A DNA stretch of 64,000 bases, from contig CASEFX010000034.1 of NCBI GenBank assembly GCA_949287305.1, positions 1 to 64,000 of the forward strand, in the 5' to 3' direction. The position numbers and the translations under genes were made by a program. Positions 1 to 9,429 of the stretch are shown in pieces. Numbering within the stretch: position 1 is the stretch's first letter; every line of letters begins with the position of its first letter. The notes beneath the pieces were generated by a model. That model ran no database searches. It was given only the letters and a program-made list of their open reading frames with translations, and had not been told where the DNA came from. Origin of the DNA: an uncultured Sutterella sp. Lineage in GTDB: Bacteria > Pseudomonadota > Gammaproteobacteria > Burkholderiales > Burkholderiaceae_F.

Positions 1-141
1 GTACGCCTTGGCTTCACCGCCGAAGTGGCGCGAAAGAATCGTCGTGATGGCGGCGGTCAGCGTGGTCTTACCGTGGTCCACGTGACCGATCGTGCCCACG
101 TTGACGTGGGGCTTGGTACGTTCAAACTTACCCTTGGCCAT
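1..141 (-). CDS. tuf: Elongation factor Tu, N-terminal fragment (cut by the window edge)
   Basis: Only the first 47 codons are present; the gene runs off the left edge. The reading begins [20 protein letters not shown] and continues with the GTPase P-loop GHVDHGKT, which binds the GTP phosphates. EF-Tu carries aminoacyl-tRNA to the ribosomal A site in the cytoplasm. The tRNA-Thr and tRNA-Tyr genes lie directly upstream on the same strand, the classic Tyr...Thr-tuf arrangement of beta- and gammaproteobacteria, so tRNAs and tuf are probably co-transcribed. The identity is unambiguous. Whether this is tufA or tufB cannot be decided from the fragment, although the tRNA linkage is typical of the copy upstream of secE-nusG. 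Confidence 0.97.
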   Translation of the reverse strand, partial: MAKGKFERTKPHVNVGTIGHVDHGKTTLTAAITTILSRHFGGEAKAY

Positions 142-195
142 GTTTGGCTCCTGAAAGCAATCCCGGATACCCGGAAAGAGACTGAAGAAATTCTG

Positions 196-270
<75 letters not shown>

Positions 271-399
271 ATAAAGGAAAAATTTCGGAGGGGAGAAGGA
301 GATTTGAAATCGGAGGGGAGACGCCGTCTACCGTCCTATCAAGGGGCCTTCCGCTCCGCACGTACTTGCTAAGCGAAAGTTGCAAGCGGTGAAGTTCGC

Positions 400-485
400 T
401 GGTGGACGGGGATGGATTCGAACCATCGTAGGCGTAAGCCAACAGATTTACAGTCTGCCCCCTTTAGCCACTCGGGCACCCGTCC
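400..485 (-). tRNA. tRNA-Tyr (anticodon GTA)
   Basis: An 86-nt class II tRNA on the minus strand. The acceptor stem GGACGGG pairs with CCCGTCC, the anticodon loop is CTGTAAA (GTA), there is a long variable arm, the T loop is TTCGAAT, and CCA is encoded. It is the first tRNA of the tRNA-Tyr/tRNA-Thr/tuf block. The 129 bases between the two tRNAs hold no recognisable third tRNA. Confidence 0.97.
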
Positions 486-557
486 TAGCGAGGATTCGAA
501 TTATGCCTCAACCAGAAAAATTTGTCAAGGGGTTTTTATCAAAAAGCCGAAAAATTT

Positions 558-923
558 TTACTTCGTCCCCTTGGGAGACTCTTCAATGTCCTCGACGTCG
601 TTCATCTTCCAGCGCTTTTTGTCGCTCGTTTCGATCATCCCGACCTCCACGCGCTCTTCATACTCGTAACGGCTTCTTGATTCGGCTTCCGCGCGGTTCA
701 TGGATTCGCGGATCGTCTCTTCCATCGACGCCGCCCCGGAGAGCTTCCCGGTGAACTTCAGATAGAGCCAATAGAGGAGTCCGGCCGCAAAGCAGAAGGC
801 CATCACGCCCAGAATGACGGGCAGTGCCACCATCGCCACGCCGACGATCACGGCGAACGCGGCCACGCCGAGCAGAATGCGAACGAAAGGGTTCTCCATG
901 CGGGGAGGGAAATAAAAGATCAT
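558..923 (-). CDS. Small membrane protein of unknown function
   Basis: This 121-residue protein is not recognised as a family member. It has a hydrophobic N-terminal half with two probable membrane segments (about residues 14-37 and 39-55). The C-terminal half is charged and Glu/Arg-rich (ESMNRAEAESRSRYEYEERV) and ends in a Lys-rich tail, which looks like a cytoplasmic helical tail. An internal ATG at residue 9 (position 899) is an alternative start; neither start has a clear ribosome binding site. It stands alone upstream of the tRNA-Tyr gene on the same strand. Codon use matches its neighbours, which supports a real gene. Confidence 0.6.
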   Translation of the reverse strand: MIFYFPPRMENPFVRILLGVAAFAVIVGVAMVALPVILGVMAFCFAAGLLYWLYLKFTGKLSGAASMEETIRESMNRAEAESRSRYEYEERVEVGMIETSDKKRWKMNDVEDIEESPKGTK

Positions 924-1267
924 TGTCGTGTCCTAGCGGATTCATCCATCGGAGACGTGCGGCGCATGCGCCGCCCTCTCCTTTGCAAGTGATTCTAAAG
1001 GGAGACTTCCGTTTCTCGTGCGCTTCAAATGTGACAATTTATGGTCCTTCGGCCCGCGCAACGGCTTCTCGCGGGCATTTCCGAGCGCCGCCGCCTGCAC
1101 AGGCGGGCGGTCTTTTAGTAAGATATCTGCCCACTATTCCCTTTGACGGCATCCCCACGCCCCGACCGACACGCATATCAGGGGCCGTTCGGACGCCGTT
1201 TCCGATTTTGCCGATGTTTTCTTCTCCAGGACGCTCGTCCGATCATCGGCACACCCAGAAAGAACCT
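924..1267. other. Gene-free intergenic region between the small membrane protein and folE2
   Basis: These 344 bases separate two divergent genes. No credible coding frame with its own start signal is visible. The region is more AT-rich than its surroundings around 1000-1050 and carries one terminator-like hairpin pointing toward folE2 (1088-1116, listed separately). Promoters for both flanking genes must lie here, but no -10/-35 pair stands out. Confidence 0.6.
1088..1116 (+). terminator. Terminator-like hairpin in the folE2 upstream region
   Basis: The arms CCGCCGCCT and AGGCGGGCGG pair with one bulged G around a GCAC loop, followed at once by TCTTTT. It has the form of an intrinsic terminator on the plus strand, but no plus-strand gene lies upstream of it in this window. 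Confidence 0.5.
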
Positions 1268-2065
1268 ATGGAACTCGATAAAAAGAACGCCCTTCCCGAC
1301 GTCCAGTCACTGCACGACGGCCGGAACATCGCCATCACGCGAGTCGGCATCCGCGGCGTCACACTCCCCATCACGGTGGAGAGCAAACACGGCCCGCAGC
1401 ACAGCGTCGCCTCGCTCGAGACCACCGTCTCGCTTCCCGCCGACCAGAAGGGAACGCACATGTCGCGCTTCATCGCCCTCGTTGAAGAAAACGACGAGCC
1501 CCTCAACGCCGACGTCGTGCGCAAGCTCATGACGCGCATGCTCGAACGCCTCGAAGCCAGCGAAGGCACGATCAAGATTTCCTTCCCCTTCTTCGTTCGC
1601 AAGACCGCTCCCGTCAGCCGCCTCGACAGTCTGATGAACTATCAGGCCGCCTGGATCGCCGACGCGAAGGACGGTGAAATCCGCGTTCGACAGGAAGTCA
1701 CCGCTCCCGTGACGAGCCTGTGCCCCTGCTCGAAGGAAATTTCGCGCTACGGCGCGCACAACCAGCGCTCTCACCTGCGCTCCTCGCTCGTTCTCTCGGT
1801 GCCGATGTCGCTCGAAGAGCAGATTTCCTTCGCCGAAGAAGCCGCGAGCTGCCAGCTTTGGGCCCGTCTCAAGCGTTCCGACGAAAAGTACGTGACCGAA
1901 TACGCGTACGATCATCCGAAGTTCGTGGAGGACCTCGTTCGCGACATGGCCAAGGCGTTCAACGCCGACGACCGCGTGGACTACTACCTCGTGGAAGCGG
2001 AAAATTTCGAATCCATCCACAATCACTCCGCCTACGCTTACATCGAGCGCAACAAGAAGGCGTAA
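1268..2065 (+). CDS. folE2: GTP cyclohydrolase FolE2 (type IB)
   Basis: A 265-residue enzyme of the GCYH-IB family. It converts GTP to 7,8-dihydroneopterin triphosphate, the first step of folate (and, where present, queuosine) biosynthesis, in the cytoplasm. The family signature is clear: the GTHMSRF segment (about 62-68), the metal-binding and catalytic block CPCSKEIS (152-159) followed by YGAHNQRS (161-168), and a C-terminal HNHSAYAYI stretch with conserved histidines. The ATG at 1268 was chosen because MELDKKNALPDVQ matches the usual family N-terminus; the frame is open further upstream but has no start signal there. FolE2 replaces zinc-dependent FolE in many bacteria and is often zinc-regulated, but no Zur box was recognised here. 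Confidence 0.95.
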   Translation: MELDKKNALPDVQSLHDGRNIAITRVGIRGVTLPITVESKHGPQHSVASLETTVSLPADQKGTHMSRFIALVEENDEPLNADVVRKLMTRMLERLEASEGTIKISFPFFVRKTAPVSRLDSLMNYQAAWIADAKDGEIRVRQEVTAPVTSLCPCSKEISRYGAHNQRSHLRSSLVLSVPMSLEEQISFAEEAASCQLWARLKRSDEKYVTEYAYDHPKFVEDLVRDMAKAFNADDRVDYYLVEAENFESIHNHSAYAYIERNKKA

Positions 2066-2209
2066 TCCCCGCGAAACCGGCCCGAAGTTCCCGCAACGTC
2101 GGGCCGTCACATTTTGTGATGCCTGACGGCGGATTGCGGTCCGCCGCCCCAGTCCAAGTCCGCTAGACTTCAAAGAGTTTTTCTCTTTCCCCTATTTTCA
2201 TTCTCGAAC

Positions 2210-3961
2210 ATGTTGTTGCAACAAAAAGAAGCCATCGTCGCCCTGATCGGCCGCGCCCTCTCCGCCATGGGTGTTCATGATGCGGAAGTGGTTCTCGAGC
2301 GCCCCAAGAATCCCGAGCACGGCGACATCGCCTGCACCGTCGCCATGCATCTCGCGCGACAGCTCAAGCAGAATCCCCGCGCCATCGCTCAGAAGATCGT
2401 CGAGGCTCTCCAGGCCGATCCCGAAACCGACAAGCTCCTGCGTTCCGTCGAGATCGCCGGGCCGGGCTTCATCAACCTGCGCGTTCAGGAAAGCGCCATG
2501 CAGGAAATCGTCCGTCAGGTGCTGCGCGAAGGCGCGCTCTACGGCCGCAACCAGACGCACCGCGGCGAAAGCGTTCTGCTCGAATACGTCTCCGCCAACC
2601 CCACGGGCCCGCTTCATCTCGGTCACGCCCGTCAGGCCGCCCTGGGAGACGTGCTCGCCAACATCTTCGAGACGCAGGGCTGGAAGGTCACGCGCGAGTT
2701 CTACTACAACGACGCCGGCGTGCAGATCCTCAACCTGACGGAATCGGTGAAGCTGCGCGCCCGCCAACTGCAGGGCGAAGAACTCGACATGCCCAAGGAC
2801 GCCTATCACGGCGAATACATCATTTCGATCGCCCGCGACTATCTCGACCGCAAGCCCGTTCACGCCCACGGCGGTGAAACCATCGAATCGACGGGCGACA
2901 TCAACGACACGGACCGCGTCCGCCGCTACGCCGTCGCCTATCTGCGCAACGAGCAGGACGACGACCTTGCCGCCCTCGGCGTGCACATGGACAACTTCTA
3001 CCTCGAGAGCTCCCTCTACAAGGAAGGCCGCGTGCAGCAGGCCGTCGCCGACATGATCGCCTCCGGGAAGACCTTCGAGGCCGAAGGCGCCCTTTGGCTT
3101 CGCACCACGAGCTTTGACGACCTCGGCCACGGCATCACCGACGACAAGGACCGCGTCATGCGCAAGGCCGACGGCACCTACACCTACTTCGTGCCCGACG
3201 TCGCCTACCACCTCGCGAAGTTCGAACGCGGCTTCACGAAGGCCATCAACATTCAGGGTTCCGACCACCACGGCACGATCGCCCGCGTCCGCGCCGGTCT
3301 GCAGGCCGTTTCCGAAGTGCGCCACCTCGGCATTCCAAAGGAATTCCCCGACTACATCCTCCACAAGATGCTGTCGGTCATCAAGGACGGCGAACCCGTC
3401 AAGATGAGCAAGCGCTCGGGCAACTACGTCACCCTGCGCGACCTCGTCGACATGGCCGGCCGCGACGCCGCCCGCTACTTCCTCGTCGCCCGCAAGTCCG
3501 ACGCGGAATTCGTCTTCGACATCACGCTCGCGCAGCAAAAGAGCGACGAGAATCCCGTCTACTACCTGCAGTACGCCCACGCGCGCATCTGCTCGGTCTT
3601 CGCCAACGCCGCCGAACGCGGCTACGCGGTGCCCGCCGACGAGACGCTCGCCGACGCGGACCTTTCGACCCTCACGGGCGAACAGGCCGTGCAGCTCATG
3701 AACAAGATCGCCGAATACCCCGGCGTCCTCACGCTCGCCGCCCGCGACGAAGCTCCCCACGTGGTCTGCTACTACCTCAAGGATCTCGCCGCCGCCATCC
3801 ATGCCTTCTACAATGCCGAACGCGTGCTCGTCGACGACGAGGCCGTGCGAAACGCCCGCCTTGCTCTCCTCGGCGCCGCCCGCCAGGTGTTGCGCAACGG
3901 CTTCGCCATTCTCGGCATCGCCGCGCCCGAAAGCATGGAACGCAACGAAACTGCCCATTGA
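2210..3961 (+). CDS. argS: Arginyl-tRNA synthetase
   Basis: A class I aminoacyl-tRNA synthetase of 583 residues that charges tRNA-Arg using ATP. Visible features are the N-terminal tRNA-recognition domain (about 1-90), the HIGH-type signature HLGHA (136-140) after [12 protein letters not shown], the KMSKR loop (398-402), and the C-terminal anticodon-binding domain, which includes [18 protein letters not shown] and [11 protein letters not shown]. The length is normal for the family. The following SPOR-domain gene starts 17 bases after the stop, so the two are probably one transcript. The same argS-SPOR-dsbA-SDR order is found in other Burkholderiales (general knowledge, not checked here). Confidence 0.98.
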   Translation: MLLQQKEAIVALIGRALSAMGVHDAEVVLERPKNPEHGDIACTVAMHLARQLKQNPRAIAQKIVEALQADPETDKLLRSVEIAGPGFINLRVQESAMQEIVRQVLREGALYGRNQTHRGESVLLEYVSANPTGPLHLGHARQAALGDVLANIFETQGWKVTREFYYNDAGVQILNLTESVKLRARQLQGEELDMPKDAYHGEYIISIARDYLDRKPVHAHGGETIESTGDINDTDRVRRYAVAYLRNEQDDDLAALGVHMDNFYLESSLYKEGRVQQAVADMIASGKTFEAEGALWLRTTSFDDLGHGITDDKDRVMRKADGTYTYFVPDVAYHLAKFERGFTKAINIQGSDHHGTIARVRAGLQAVSEVRHLGIPKEFPDYILHKMLSVIKDGEPVKMSKRSGNYVTLRDLVDMAGRDAARYFLVARKSDAEFVFDITLAQQKSDENPVYYLQYAHARICSVFANAAERGYAVPADETLADADLSTLTGEQAVQLMNKIAEYPGVLTLAARDEAPHVVCYYLKDLAAAIHAFYNAERVLVDDEAVRNARLALLGAARQVLRNGFAILGIAAPESMERNETAH

Positions 3962-3978
3962 TTTCCCGGAGTTCGTCT

Positions 3979-4548
3979 ATGGCCAGCAGCAACCGTTCTT
4001 CGAAGTTCGCCTCGTTCGTCCTCGGCGTCGTCTTCGGAATGGGCATTTGCGCGGGCGCCGCCTATTGCCTCACGACGGGGCCCCTTCCCTTCGTGGACAA
4101 GGTCGACAAGGTGACGGCCGACGTGGATCCCGCCGAGGCCCTCGCCGGCAGCGTGGATCCCAACCAAAAGCTCAATCAGAGTCCCGACGAAATGACCGCG
4201 GCCGGTTCCGAAGGGCCGGTCGACACGATCGACTCCATCGTCAAGCGGGTCACCGCGGGGACGTCGGACGCCGAACCCGCCCGCGACGCGAGCGGCAAGG
4301 CGGTTGCTCCCGGCCAGGTGAAGACCTCCACCCTCTGGGTGCAGGCCGGCGCCTTCAAGTCGCAGGACCGCGCCCAGAACGTGCAGGCGCAGCTCGCCAT
4401 GCTCGGCATTCAGGCCGATCTTTCGCGCGCGGGCAACGTCTGGCGCGTGCGCGTCGGTCCCTTCGACACGCCCGAACAAGCCCGCGAAATCCAGGAACAA
4501 ATCCGAAACGCCGACGACAGCATCGGCACGTCCATTGTTGAAAAATAA
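3979..4548 (+). CDS. SPOR-domain inner membrane protein (cell-division associated)
   Basis: A 189-residue protein with one N-terminal membrane anchor (about residues 10-33, FASFVLGVVFGMGICAGAAY), a Pro/Asp-rich periplasmic linker, and a C-terminal SPOR domain (about 115-185). The SPOR domain shows the typical WVQAGAFKSQDRAQNVQAQL and VRVGPFDTPEQARE blocks. SPOR domains bind denuded septal peptidoglycan, so a division or cell-wall role is likely. The ATG at 3979 was chosen over an upstream frame start at 3958 because GGAG sits 7 bases before it and because it begins after the argS stop. dsbA follows 15 bases later. Confidence 0.88.
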   Translation: MASSNRSSKFASFVLGVVFGMGICAGAAYCLTTGPLPFVDKVDKVTADVDPAEALAGSVDPNQKLNQSPDEMTAAGSEGPVDTIDSIVKRVTAGTSDAEPARDASGKAVAPGQVKTSTLWVQAGAFKSQDRAQNVQAQLAMLGIQADLSRAGNVWRVRVGPFDTPEQAREIQEQIRNADDSIGTSIVEK

Positions 4549-4563
4549 AAGAGTGAGGCCAAC

Positions 4564-5208
4564 ATGATTTCTCGCCGCAACCTGCTCCTTGCGACCGCCG
4601 CTTCGAGCCTTTCCCTTCCCTCCTTCGCCGCCGGCAAGACCTACACCGCCGGCAAGGAGTATCTCGTGCTCGAACCGGCCCTTCCGACGGATACGAAGAA
4701 GATCGAAGTGGTGAAGTTCTTCGCCTACACGTGCTCGCACTGCCTGGCTTTCGAACCGGTCTTCCACGAGTGGGAAAAGCGTCTTCCCGAAGACGTGGTC
4801 GTGCGCGTCTGCCCGGTCGCCTGGAACGAAAAGTTTCTCCCCTTCACGCAGGTGTATTTCGCTCTCGAAGCCATGGGGCTCCTCGAAAAACTCCATCAGC
4901 CCTTCTTCGAAAGCGTCATCTACCAGACGCACGTGTACGACTTTGAAAACCCCGTCGCCGACATCACGGCCTTCATGGCCGAACAAGGCGTCGACGCCAA
5001 GCAGTGGGAACGCACCATGCGCTCCTTCGGCGTTCAGAACAAGGCCCGCATCGCCACGCAGCTCTGGCAGGCCTACCGCATCGACTCGACGCCGATGATC
5101 GGCGTGGCGGGCCGCTTCACGACGGGCCCGCATCTCGTCGGCACGCGCAACGCCACCCCCGCCTGCCTCGACTACCTCATTGAAGAGGCCCGTCGTCTGC
5201 GCGGCTGA
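4564..5208 (+). CDS. dsbA: Thiol:disulfide interchange protein, DsbA family
   Basis: A periplasmic oxidoreductase of 214 residues that introduces disulfide bonds into exported proteins. It has an N-terminal signal peptide (MISRRNLLLATAASSLSLPS, cleavage near FAA). A thioredoxin-like fold carries the active site CSHC at residues 57-60, preceded by FFAYT, and a cis-proline loop STPMIGV lies near residue 176. A GAGG ribosome binding site precedes the ATG. The active-site dipeptide is SH rather than the PH of E. coli DsbA; this should change the redox potential slightly, but the fold and CXXC are intact. It is the last gene before an intrinsic terminator and completes the argS-SPOR-dsbA transcript. 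Confidence 0.93.
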   Translation: MISRRNLLLATAASSLSLPSFAAGKTYTAGKEYLVLEPALPTDTKKIEVVKFFAYTCSHCLAFEPVFHEWEKRLPEDVVVRVCPVAWNEKFLPFTQVYFALEAMGLLEKLHQPFFESVIYQTHVYDFENPVADITAFMAEQGVDAKQWERTMRSFGVQNKARIATQLWQAYRIDSTPMIGVAGRFTTGPHLVGTRNATPACLDYLIEEARRLRG

Positions 5209-5229
5209 TCGAAAGCGCTTCATTCAACC

Positions 5230-5266
5230 GGGGGAGCACGTCGCAAGCGAAGCTCCCCTCTTTTTT
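5230..5266 (+). terminator. Intrinsic terminator after dsbA
   Basis: GGGGAGC pairs with GCTCCCC around a 14-base loop, followed by TCTTTTTT. It lies just downstream of dsbA and before the SDR gene, whose ATG is at 5280. Confidence 0.85.
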
Positions 5267-5279
5267 ACGCAGGGTCATC

Positions 5280-6062
5280 ATGCTGAACGTTTTCCTCACG
5301 GGCGCCACCGGCGGCATCGGCGCGGCGCTCGCCCACGAATTCGCCGCCCGCGGCGCCACGCTCGGTCTCGTCGGGCGCAACGCGCAAAAACTTCAGGAAC
5401 TCATCGAGTCCCTCCCCGGCGATCCGGCGCGCTATCACCCGATCGTGGCGGACATCACGGATCGGGACGACATGATCCGAGCCGCCCGGGTTTTCGAACG
5501 TCTTTCGGGGGGCACCACGATCGTCATCGCCTGCGCGGGGATCTCGCACGGCGTGAAAACGGAGTTCTACGAAGACCTCGAAGTGCTCGAGAACGTCTAT
5601 CGAATCAACGTCTTCGCCATGGCCAACACCTTCCATCCCTTCATCGCGCCGATGAAGGCCCGCGGTGAAGGTCAGCTCGTCGGCATCGGTTCCGTCGCGG
5701 GCATTCGCGGGCTTCCGGGCTCCGAAGCCTACTGCGCGAGCAAGTCCGCGGTCATCACGTACTGCGAAAGCCTTCGCGTGGAATTGAAGAAGGTGGGCCT
5801 TCTCGTTCAGACGATCTGTCCGGGCTTCGTGCGCACGCCCCTCGTCGCGCAGAATCCCTACAAGATGCCCTTCCTGATGGAACCCGAAGACTTCGCCAAG
5901 GTCTGCGTCGAAACCATCCTCGCGCGCAAGACCTATGCGGTCATTCCCTGGCAAATGGGCGTGCTCGCCAAGATCCTTCGGCTTCTGCCGAACTGGCTCT
6001 TCGACCGCATCCTCGCCAAGCGCAAGCAAAAGCCGCGTCTTCAGAAGAAGCCCGAAGAATGA
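5280..6062 (+). CDS. Short-chain dehydrogenase/reductase
   Basis: A 260-residue classical SDR. The Rossmann NAD(P)-binding motif TGATGGIG is at about 7-14, the catalytic Ser lies in GIGSVAG near 138, and the YCASK Tyr-Lys pair is at 151 and 155. A PGFVRTPL segment follows, and the tail is Lys/Arg-rich (KRKQKPRLQKK). The substrate cannot be inferred; the closest pattern is the YbbO/oxidoreductase-like group of general SDRs. AGGG lies a few bases before the ATG. The 3' end overlaps the convergent recQ gene by 22 bases, so the two transcripts share antisense ends. Confidence 0.88.
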   Translation: MLNVFLTGATGGIGAALAHEFAARGATLGLVGRNAQKLQELIESLPGDPARYHPIVADITDRDDMIRAARVFERLSGGTTIVIACAGISHGVKTEFYEDLEVLENVYRINVFAMANTFHPFIAPMKARGEGQLVGIGSVAGIRGLPGSEAYCASKSAVITYCESLRVELKKVGLLVQTICPGFVRTPLVAQNPYKMPFLMEPEDFAKVCVETILARKTYAVIPWQMGVLAKILRLLPNWLFDRILAKRKQKPRLQKKPEE

Positions 6063-7810
6063 TCCCGCAGGACGGCGAGCACTTCGTCCGTCCAGTTTCC
6101 CGCTCTCTCGGCCGCACCGTGCAGCGCCTCGCAAAGCGCCTCGGCGCTGCGCGGCGGCCGCTTCGCCAGACGCAGGATCTCCGCGTCCGTCAGAATCCTC
6201 TCGGGCGCGCGTCCCTCCCTTCGCGACGCGTCTTCGCGCCACTTCCTCAAAGCCTGCGCGCGTCTTCTCTCTTCTTCCGACAGCGGGCGGCTCAGCGCAC
6301 GTTTTCCCGTCGGCTCGATTCTTCGCGAGCGTATTCTCCGTTTTCCCGCCAAGACGTCCCGATAGCTGTCGTTTTCCCGGGCCTCGAGCACCGACTCGCA
6401 CTCCGACAGCCCCGCGTCCCGCATCCAGAGAAGTCCCTCCAGGATGAGAAGACGAACGATGTGCTGCCAGTGCAGGGCCGATCGGTCGGGATTGCGCTCG
6501 CGCAAAAGGGCGATGTAGTAGTCCCGCGGATAGGCCTTCCCGGTCTTTTCGTTTTCTTCCTTCACGCAGGCCCAAAAACGAAGCGCGTCCTCCGTCACGT
6601 CCTTCGTTTCCTCCGGATGCCGGCAGTTTACGCACTGTCCGCAGGGCGGGCGTTTTTCGCCGAAAAGCCTCAGCTGCGTCTCGACGAGACAGTTCCCGGT
6701 TTCGCAGAGTCCCGTCATGGCCTTGGCGCGGCGCTCCCTTTCGGCGCGTTCCTCGGGCCCCGCCTCGAGCGCCGTCTCTTCGGTCTCGAGAATCGAATGA
6801 AGCATCCGTCGCTTGGCCGCGTTCACGATGAGGAGCGCGTCCGCGGGATTGCCGTCGCGTCCTGCGCGCCCCGTCTCCTGAAAGTAGGCCTCCACCGAGG
6901 TCGGCATGCCGATGTGGACGACGAAGCAGATGTCGGGCTTGTCGATTCCCATCCCGAAGGCGTTGGTCGCCACCATGATCACGCCCTCCCCGTGCAGGAA
7001 GGCCGAGGCGCTTTGCTCTCGCTCGACCATGTCCACCTGACTGTGGTAGCGGCAGGCGGGCAGCCCGCGCTCCCGCAGGAAGGCCGTTATCTCTTCGCAC
7101 TGTCTGCGGGTCTGGCAGTACACCACGCCGCTGTCGCCCCGGTGTCGGGACGCGAGAAACGAAAAGAGCGCCTCCTCCTCGTCCGCCCGGTCCTGAATGT
7201 CGTAGCGAAGGTTCGGACGGTAAAACGTCGTTCGAATGACGGGACCGCGCAGATGGAGCACCCGGACCATGTCCTCCTGCGCTTCGCAGCTCGCCGTGGC
7301 GGTGAGCGCGATGAGCGGCACGTCGGGACGTCGGCTTCGAAGCTCCCCGAGTTTTCCGTAGTCGGGGCGGAACTGGTGCCCCCAGAGGGACACGCAGTGC
7401 GCTTCGTCCACTGCGATGAGGGACGTGCGCGGCGGCAGTCCCGTGCGAAGCACGCGCTCGGGCGTGAGGTAGAGAAGATCGAGTTCGTCCGCGTCGATTT
7501 GTCCGCGGATCTCCCACATCTCGTCGGGCGAAGTCTGCGCATGAAGGCAGGCCGCGCGCACGCCGCGCGCCTGCAGGGCGCGCACCTGGTCCTGCATCAG
7601 GGCGACGAGGGGGCTGATCACCACCGTCAGACCGTCGCGCAACAGAGCGGGCACCTGGTAGCAGAGACTCTTCCCGCCCCCGGTCGCGGCCAGAACCATG
7701 ACGTCGTGCCCCGCGAGCAATTCGTCGATGGCCCGGCGCTGGTACGGCCGGAAGGATCGGTGGCCGAATACCTGCAGCAAAACTTCTTCGGGCGTGCGGA
7801 ATCGTTGCAT
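6041..7810 (-). CDS. recQ: ATP-dependent DNA helicase, RecQ family
   Basis: A 589-residue superfamily 2 helicase (3'-5'), acting in recombination and repair. In order: the Q-motif region FRPYQRRAID; Walker A ATGGGKS (42-48); the DEAH box (135-138) followed by an aromatic-rich loop CVSLWGHQFRPDYG; helicase motif VI with QETGRAGRDG; the zinc-binding cysteines CETGNC...CGQCVNC (RQC region); and a C-terminal HRDC-like domain (about 500-575). The aromatic-rich loop usually reads CISQWGHDFRPEY in RecQ, so SLWGHQ is a modest variation. Length and domain order match typical bacterial RecQ. It is convergent with the SDR gene, overlapping by 22 bases. Confidence 0.94.
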   Translation of the reverse strand: MQRFRTPEEVLLQVFGHRSFRPYQRRAIDELLAGHDVMVLAATGGGKSLCYQVPALLRDGLTVVISPLVALMQDQVRALQARGVRAACLHAQTSPDEMWEIRGQIDADELDLLYLTPERVLRTGLPPRTSLIAVDEAHCVSLWGHQFRPDYGKLGELRSRRPDVPLIALTATASCEAQEDMVRVLHLRGPVIRTTFYRPNLRYDIQDRADEEEALFSFLASRHRGDSGVVYCQTRRQCEEITAFLRERGLPACRYHSQVDMVEREQSASAFLHGEGVIMVATNAFGMGIDKPDICFVVHIGMPTSVEAYFQETGRAGRDGNPADALLIVNAAKRRMLHSILETEETALEAGPEERAERERRAKAMTGLCETGNCLVETQLRLFGEKRPPCGQCVNCRHPEETKDVTEDALRFWACVKEENEKTGKAYPRDYYIALLRERNPDRSALHWQHIVRLLILEGLLWMRDAGLSECESVLEARENDSYRDVLAGKRRIRSRRIEPTGKRALSRPLSEEERRRAQALRKWREDASRREGRAPERILTDAEILRLAKRPPRSAEALCEALHGAAERAGNWTDEVLAVLRDHSSGFF

Positions 7811-7887
7811 GAATGGGGACGAGAGACGGGGAACGGAAAGCCTCCATTGTACAGATCTCGCCGCCCGAACCGTTGGAACGCCGAATG

Positions 7888-7921
7888 GAAAAGGCGGCGT
7901 CCTCCGAAGAGAGACACCGCC
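7888..7921 (-). terminator. Probable terminator of sstT
   Basis: Read on the minus strand, GGCGGTGTC pairs with GACGCCGCC around an 11-base loop and is followed by TTTTCC. It lies 47 bases beyond the sstT stop, in the gap before recQ. Confidence 0.6.
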
Positions 7922-7967
7922 TGGATTTCCTTGAAAAGAATCGATTTATCCGAAGTGATCGTTCACA

Positions 7968-9197
7968 TCAATTCATCGGTTCGTTGAGGCGTTCGGCCCG
8001 CTTGCAGGCGGCGATCGTAAAGAGCGCGTCCGTCGAGGAGTTCAGCGCCGTTTCACAGGAGTCCTGCAGAACGCCGATGATGAAGCCCACCGCCACGACC
8101 TGCATCGCGACCGACTGATCGATGCCGAAAAGACCGGCGGCCAGCGGAATCAGCATCAGGGAGCCGCCCGGAACGCCCGAGGCGCCCGCCGCGCAGATCG
8201 ACGCAACGAAGGAGAGGAAGATCGCCGTCGGAATGTCCACGGGGACGCCGAGCGAGAAGGCCGCGGAGAGCGTCAGCACGGTGATCGTGATGGCCGCGCC
8301 GCCCATGTTGACCGTAGCGCCGACCGGAATCGAAACCGCGTAGGTCGATTCGGGGAGGTTCAGTCGACGGCAGATTTCCAGATTGACGGGAATGTTGGCG
8401 GCCGAGGAACGCGTGAAGAAAGCGGGGATGCCCGATTCGCGCAGGGTCATGAGCGTGACGGGATAGGGATTTTCACGCGTGCAGAACCACACGAGCAGGG
8501 GATTGACGACGAGCGCCACGAAGAACATCGTGCCGAGCAGCACGGCGAGGAGCTGCGCATAACCCGCCAGCACCGAGATGCCCGAGGTGGCAAGCGTGTT
8601 GGCGACGAGCCCGAAGATGCCGAAGGGAGCGAAGCGGATCACGAGCCGCACGATGAATTCCACGCCCTTCGTGACGTCGGTGAGCACTTCGCGCGTCGAC
8701 TCGGTGCCGCGGCGCAGCACGACGCCCATGGCGATGGCCCAGGCGAGAATGCCGATGTAGTTTCCGTTCGCAACGGCGTGCACGGGATTGTCGACCACGT
8801 TGAGGATCAGGTTGCCCAACACTTCGCCGATGCCGCCCGGCGCGGACACGTCGTTTTCATTGACGACGAGCTCGATCGTGGTCGGCCACGCGAAGCTCGC
8901 GACCACGGCGAAGGCGGCCGCAAGGAAGGTGCTCGTGGCGTAGAGCGCGAGGATGGGCTTGATGTGCAGATCGCCGCCCGCCTGCTGATTGGCGATGGAA
9001 CTCATCACCAGCACGAAGACGAGCACGGGGGCGACCCCCTTCAGGGCCGTCACGAAGATGGTGCCGAGGAAACCAGCTTTTTGCGCCATTTCGGGCGCGG
9101 CCATGCCCAGGCCGATGCCGAGTATGAGGCCGACAAGAATTTGCTTGACTAGCGAAGCCTGCAGAAACGGCATCGCAAACTTAAATACACCTTTCAT
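7968..9197 (-). CDS. sstT: Serine/threonine:sodium symporter SstT
   Basis: A 409-residue inner membrane carrier of the dicarboxylate/amino acid:cation symporter (DAACS) family, which imports serine and threonine with Na+. Evidence: about eight hydrophobic membrane segments, the N-terminal [16 protein letters not shown], the serine-rich hairpin [18 protein letters not shown], the substrate-site block [17 protein letters not shown], and the terminal [24 protein letters not shown], all characteristic of SstT rather than of GltP or DctA. Length equals the family norm. It is probably monocistronic, with a terminator after it and a divergent MFS gene upstream. Confidence 0.93.
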   Translation of the reverse strand: MKGVFKFAMPFLQASLVKQILVGLILGIGLGMAAPEMAQKAGFLGTIFVTALKGVAPVLVFVLVMSSIANQQAGGDLHIKPILALYATSTFLAAAFAVVASFAWPTTIELVVNENDVSAPGGIGEVLGNLILNVVDNPVHAVANGNYIGILAWAIAMGVVLRRGTESTREVLTDVTKGVEFIVRLVIRFAPFGIFGLVANTLATSGISVLAGYAQLLAVLLGTMFFVALVVNPLLVWFCTRENPYPVTLMTLRESGIPAFFTRSSAANIPVNLEICRRLNLPESTYAVSIPVGATVNMGGAAITITVLTLSAAFSLGVPVDIPTAIFLSFVASICAAGASGVPGGSLMLIPLAAGLFGIDQSVAMQVVAVGFIIGVLQDSCETALNSSTDALFTIAACKRAERLNEPMN

Positions 9198-9429
9198 TTT
9201 TTTGTCTCCGCTGTGGGATAGCTGTAATTCGGGGGGTGAGCCCGGAGGGTTTTCGAACTACCTTAGCAAAGAAAAACGGAAAGGCTTTCGCGCATAAGCC
9301 ATTTCTTGCAAAGGAGCGCTCTCTCTTTGTCTTTCGACAAAGCGCATACGTGCATTGTCTCGGACCGCGCCGTAAGGCTTTTTGCCTCTCAAATCGTTAT
9401 GATTGATCCACCTTGCTCGCAATTTACGT

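Noticed and set aside
1307..2173. Open frame antisense to folE2
   Set aside because: FolE2 has all catalytic motifs; the antisense frame shows no family pattern and no start signal.
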